41,823 nucleotides of DNA. Origin: Actinomycetota bacterium (GTDB lineage Bacteria; Actinomycetota; Acidimicrobiia; Acidimicrobiales; JAMCPL01). The notes beneath the pieces were generated by a model. The model made no database searches. It was given only the letters and a program-made list of their open reading frames with translations, and was not told the DNA's origin. Positions within the stretch are counted from its first letter, which is position 1, and the number at the start of each line of letters is the position of its first letter. Both the position numbers and the translations under genes were made by a program. Shown here piece after piece: positions 39,569 through 41,823 of the stretch. The stretch lies in NCBI GenBank assembly GCA_023379675.1, contig JAMCPL010000025.1, positions 1 through 41,823 on the forward strand. Reading direction: 5' to 3'.

Positions 39569-40963
39569 ATGAGCATAGTCAAGCAGAGTAGTGGCACTGC
39601 TAAGACCAGAGCGGGCATATGGGCAGGAACCATGGAACCGACCATATGGCGTGTCGGCCCCGATCCTGGCCGTGACCGCCTGAGCAGCCGAGTAATCCCT
39701 GACGCCCCAACGAATCCTGAGTGCCTGCCGGACGTTTACGCAAATGGTATTGCCATGCCTTTCAGCCAACATGCCGATGTGCTCCTGCCGCAAGATCACC
39801 GGGACGGTACCAACCGGGACGACCTACTGCCAACCAATTGGCTCTCGGGTGCAGCACATGAGGATAACCAGGATGCTTGCCGTCCACTTATGAGAGTCCA
39901 TGCATTGACCCACGACCGCGAAGCAAGGGAACGGGCAGAGGAAATTGGTCTCGCCGTTGGCGCCACCAGGGCTTACGGGGCAGGAAATAGAGCTTACAGT
40001 GAACATCCCGACCCTGAGAGAACCTGTTTCGAGAGAGACCGTGATCGCATCGTCCACTCACCTGCATTCAGGCGACTCGCAGGCAAGACACAAGTGATTA
40101 TTTTCCCAAGGGATCACCAGCGCACCAGACTCACTCACGCGCTGGAAGTTGCCCAAGTCGCCACTGCAATCGCTAGGGCAGCCGGGCTGAATGTAGCGCT
40201 CACTGAAGCTATAGCCTTGGGTCACGACTGCGGCCACGGCCCAGGAGGGCACGCTTGCGAGGATGCTCTCAGTGTATTTTTAGAAAATGGATTCGATCAT
40301 GCTCCCTGGGGAGCTGACGTCACCCTTTCATCGCTCAACCTCTGCCATGAAACGCTGGATGGTATCCGCAACCACTCATGGTCGCGACCACTGCCGATCA
40401 CGCCCGAAGGAATGGTAGTACGTTGGGCGGACCGGTGCGCCTATTGCGCCCACGATCTGGAAGATGCCGTCAAATCTGGCATAACCAGTACAGATCAGTT
40501 GCCTGCAAGCGTAAGCGAGACGATCGGAGCGACACGCCCGAGGCAGCTGGATGCATTGATCAGGGCTGTAGTCCAGTGCATAAGGGCCAACGGTGTGATA
40601 GGCATGTCGCCGGAGCCAGCACATGCTCTGGCGGAGTTAAGACGGTTCAACTACGAGAACATCTACACACGAGATGTATCCATCGAACAGGGAAATTCCG
40701 TAATTGCAGTGCTACGCTCCCTGGTGGAGTACTTCATCGATCACCCGGATCGCCTACCTGCAAACTTAAAGGAATTGCAATACCAACATCACGCGGCCTC
40801 CGTACTACCGGCCCCACCGGCAGCCACGACTGAGGACAATGCCGCATTTATCCATTGGGCAAGTGTGGCATACGTAGCAGGGATGACGGACAGGTTTGCC
40901 TTCGACCTCGCTATCGAGTATCTCGGATGGAACCCGTTGAGGTTACCGGTAGGTATAGGCTGA
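39569..40963 (+). CDS. dgt: dGTPase-like HD-domain triphosphohydrolase
   Basis: Hydrolyses dGTP or other dNTPs to nucleoside and triphosphate, controlling nucleotide pools. 464 residues from ATG 39569. The family core begins at about 142: YSEHPDPERTCFERDRDRIVHSPAFRRLAGKTQV. The HD metal site is H190 (LTHALEV) with H219 and D220 (LGHDCGHGPGGHACED), followed by the WADRCAYCAHDLEDA segment with the distal Asp. The first ~140 residues are not part of the family and look like low-conservation sequence. A start at ATG 39890 would remove most of them. It is followed after 12 bp by the YgjP-like gene. Confidence 0.88.
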   Translation: MSIVKQSSGTAKTRAGIWAGTMEPTIWRVGPDPGRDRLSSRVIPDAPTNPECLPDVYANGIAMPFSQHADVLLPQDHRDGTNRDDLLPTNWLSGAAHEDNQDACRPLMRVHALTHDREARERAEEIGLAVGATRAYGAGNRAYSEHPDPERTCFERDRDRIVHSPAFRRLAGKTQVIIFPRDHQRTRLTHALEVAQVATAIARAAGLNVALTEAIALGHDCGHGPGGHACEDALSVFLENGFDHAPWGADVTLSSLNLCHETLDGIRNHSWSRPLPITPEGMVVRWADRCAYCAHDLEDAVKSGITSTDQLPASVSETIGATRPRQLDALIRAVVQCIRANGVIGMSPEPAHALAELRRFNYENIYTRDVSIEQGNSVIAVLRSLVEYFIDHPDRLPANLKELQYQHHAASVLPAPPAATTEDNAAFIHWASVAYVAGMTDRFAFDLAIEYLGWNPLRLPVGIG

Positions 40964-40975
40964 GGCTACCAGCAG

Positions 40976-41551
40976 ATGGAAAGATTACCATCACCACCGG
41001 AAGTTGAGATCCGGACAAGCACAAAGCGCCGGAAAACTGCGAGCGCCCGATGGCAGGATGGGCGTATCATCGTGCTCGTCCCTGCTCAGCTTTCCGTGGC
41101 GGAACGTACAAAGGTTGCGACCAACCTCGCACAGCGTGTCATCCGCAAGAAGCAGCTCCAGGGTGGTTGTTCAAATCAGGATCTGGATATCCAGGCAAGA
41201 GAGCTGGCAGACCGTTACGTCGGCGGCGTACGACCGGCTACGGTTCGCTGGGTGACCAATCAGAACATATCCTGGGGATCCTGCAGCCCCCATAGTGGAG
41301 AGATAAGGGTGTCGGACCGGTTGCAACCAGTACCCTCATGGGTACTTGATGCCGTGCTTGTCCATGAGTTGGCCCACCTAGTGGAACCAGGACACACCCG
41401 CAACTTCCACAAAGTGGCCAACCGCTACCCTCGCATGGCAGAAGCTCGGACATTTCTTGCCGGATTCGGTCTCGGCCTAAGTCGCGTCCAGGGTAACGAT
41501 TTCGGTCAGGGTTACCATGTGCCAGACGATTTTGATGATGCCAGTAGCTGA
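40976..41551 (+). CDS. YgjP/SprT-like metal-dependent hydrolase
   Basis: 191 residues. The zinc-protease-type motif is HELAH (H130, E131, H134) in VLDAVLVHELAHLVEPGHTRNFHKVANRYP, with H140 the likely third ligand. Upstream, NISWGSCSPHSGEIRVSDRLQPVP is the strand motif WGSCs...i.ln..L typical of YgjP (formerly DUF45). Members bind zinc; peptidase activity has not been shown for most. Start ATG 40976 with GAGG about 9 nt upstream. Probably co-transcribed with the dGTPase-like gene. Confidence 0.88.
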   Translation: MERLPSPPEVEIRTSTKRRKTASARWQDGRIIVLVPAQLSVAERTKVATNLAQRVIRKKQLQGGCSNQDLDIQARELADRYVGGVRPATVRWVTNQNISWGSCSPHSGEIRVSDRLQPVPSWVLDAVLVHELAHLVEPGHTRNFHKVANRYPRMAEARTFLAGFGLGLSRVQGNDFGQGYHVPDDFDDASS

Positions 41552-41715
41552 TGCCTAATGGTCCGTTCATCTGAGTGGCACCAGTCAGTGCGTGCGTTGA
41601 GCCAGTAGGGATCTGAACCGAGAGGTTGCGCTGGCAGAGGAAGATCAATGTATTTGCCGAGTATCACATGCACATCATTGCACTCGGCTTCATCTACTGA
41701 CCTGGACTTTTACCG

Positions 41716-41788
41716 AGCCCCCTGTGGGAATCGAACCCACGACACCAGCCTTACCATGGCTGTGCTCTGCCGACTGAGCTAAGGGGGC
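41716..41788 (-). tRNA. tRNA-Thr (anticodon GGU)
   Basis: On the minus strand: acceptor GCCCCCT/AGGGGGC, D arm AGCTCAGTCGGCAGAGC, anticodon stem CAGCC/GGCTG with loop ATGGTAA (anticodon GGT), T arm GTGGG-TTCGATT-CCCAC, discriminator T. CCA is not encoded. Confidence 0.95.
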
Positions 41789-41823
41789 AAACCCTATAAG
41801 TTCAGGCCAGAGATACCTACTAT

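Overview
The window looks like a chromosomal segment of a medium-GC actinobacterium, most likely an acidophile of the Acidimicrobiia type. The pointers are: the order whiG - rpsB - tsf - pyrH - frr - cdsA - dxr - rseP - ispG, which matches the actinobacterial arrangement; an MtrA/MtrB-like two-component pair; a mycobacterial Gpm2-like phosphatase; a secreted S53 (sedolisin) acid peptidase; and many genes with a TAnnnT -10 box 12-15 nt before the start codon and no Shine-Dalgarno, the hallmark of leaderless transcripts. The taxonomic placement is inference; no rRNA is present.

Left part (1-5530). An AT-rich cluster of small unknown proteins (one cut by the window edge) precedes a b6-type cytochrome b with four haem histidines, a two-helix partner protein and an MFS permease, the last two with overlapping ends. 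A Gpm2-like histidine phosphatase converges on the permease. From 5580 to 7102 a Prx5-type peroxiredoxin and a SufR-like Fe-S regulator are divergent, around a direct repeat. From 7180 to 10835 are a large secreted sedolisin and a small coiled-coil membrane protein. From 11471 to 14019 is a copZ-copA copper export operon with a hairpin in its leader. Then come a DUF4190-type repeat protein and an MMPL/RND exporter (14232-17521).

Middle part (17655-32035). gltX is followed by tRNA-Gln(CUG) and tRNA-Glu(CUC), then a sortase. On the minus strand is the large conserved block for translation, lipid and isoprenoid synthesis: rpsB, tsf, pyrH, frr, cdsA, dxr, rseP and ispG. RpsB and CdsA carry long acidic extensions. 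Upstream of it are the sigma factor whiG and a Xer recombinase that overlap each other.

Right part (31980-41823). An MtrA-like response regulator overlaps a histidine kinase whose reading frame continues without a stop through a lipoprotein-type signal into a GerMN domain, an apparent MtrB-lipoprotein fusion. Two DHA2-type drug exporters follow, the upstream one preceded by a perfect 18-bp palindrome. The window ends with a class II aldolase, a dGTPase-like HD hydrolase, a YgjP-type metallohydrolase and tRNA-Thr(GGU).

Recurring themes are cell-envelope biology (sortase, sedolisin, MMPL, DUF4190, Mtr system), metal and oxidative stress (copA, peroxiredoxin, SufR-like), and in-frame tandem DNA repeats inside several envelope genes. 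The most unusual item is the kinase-GerMN fusion at 32654-34909.
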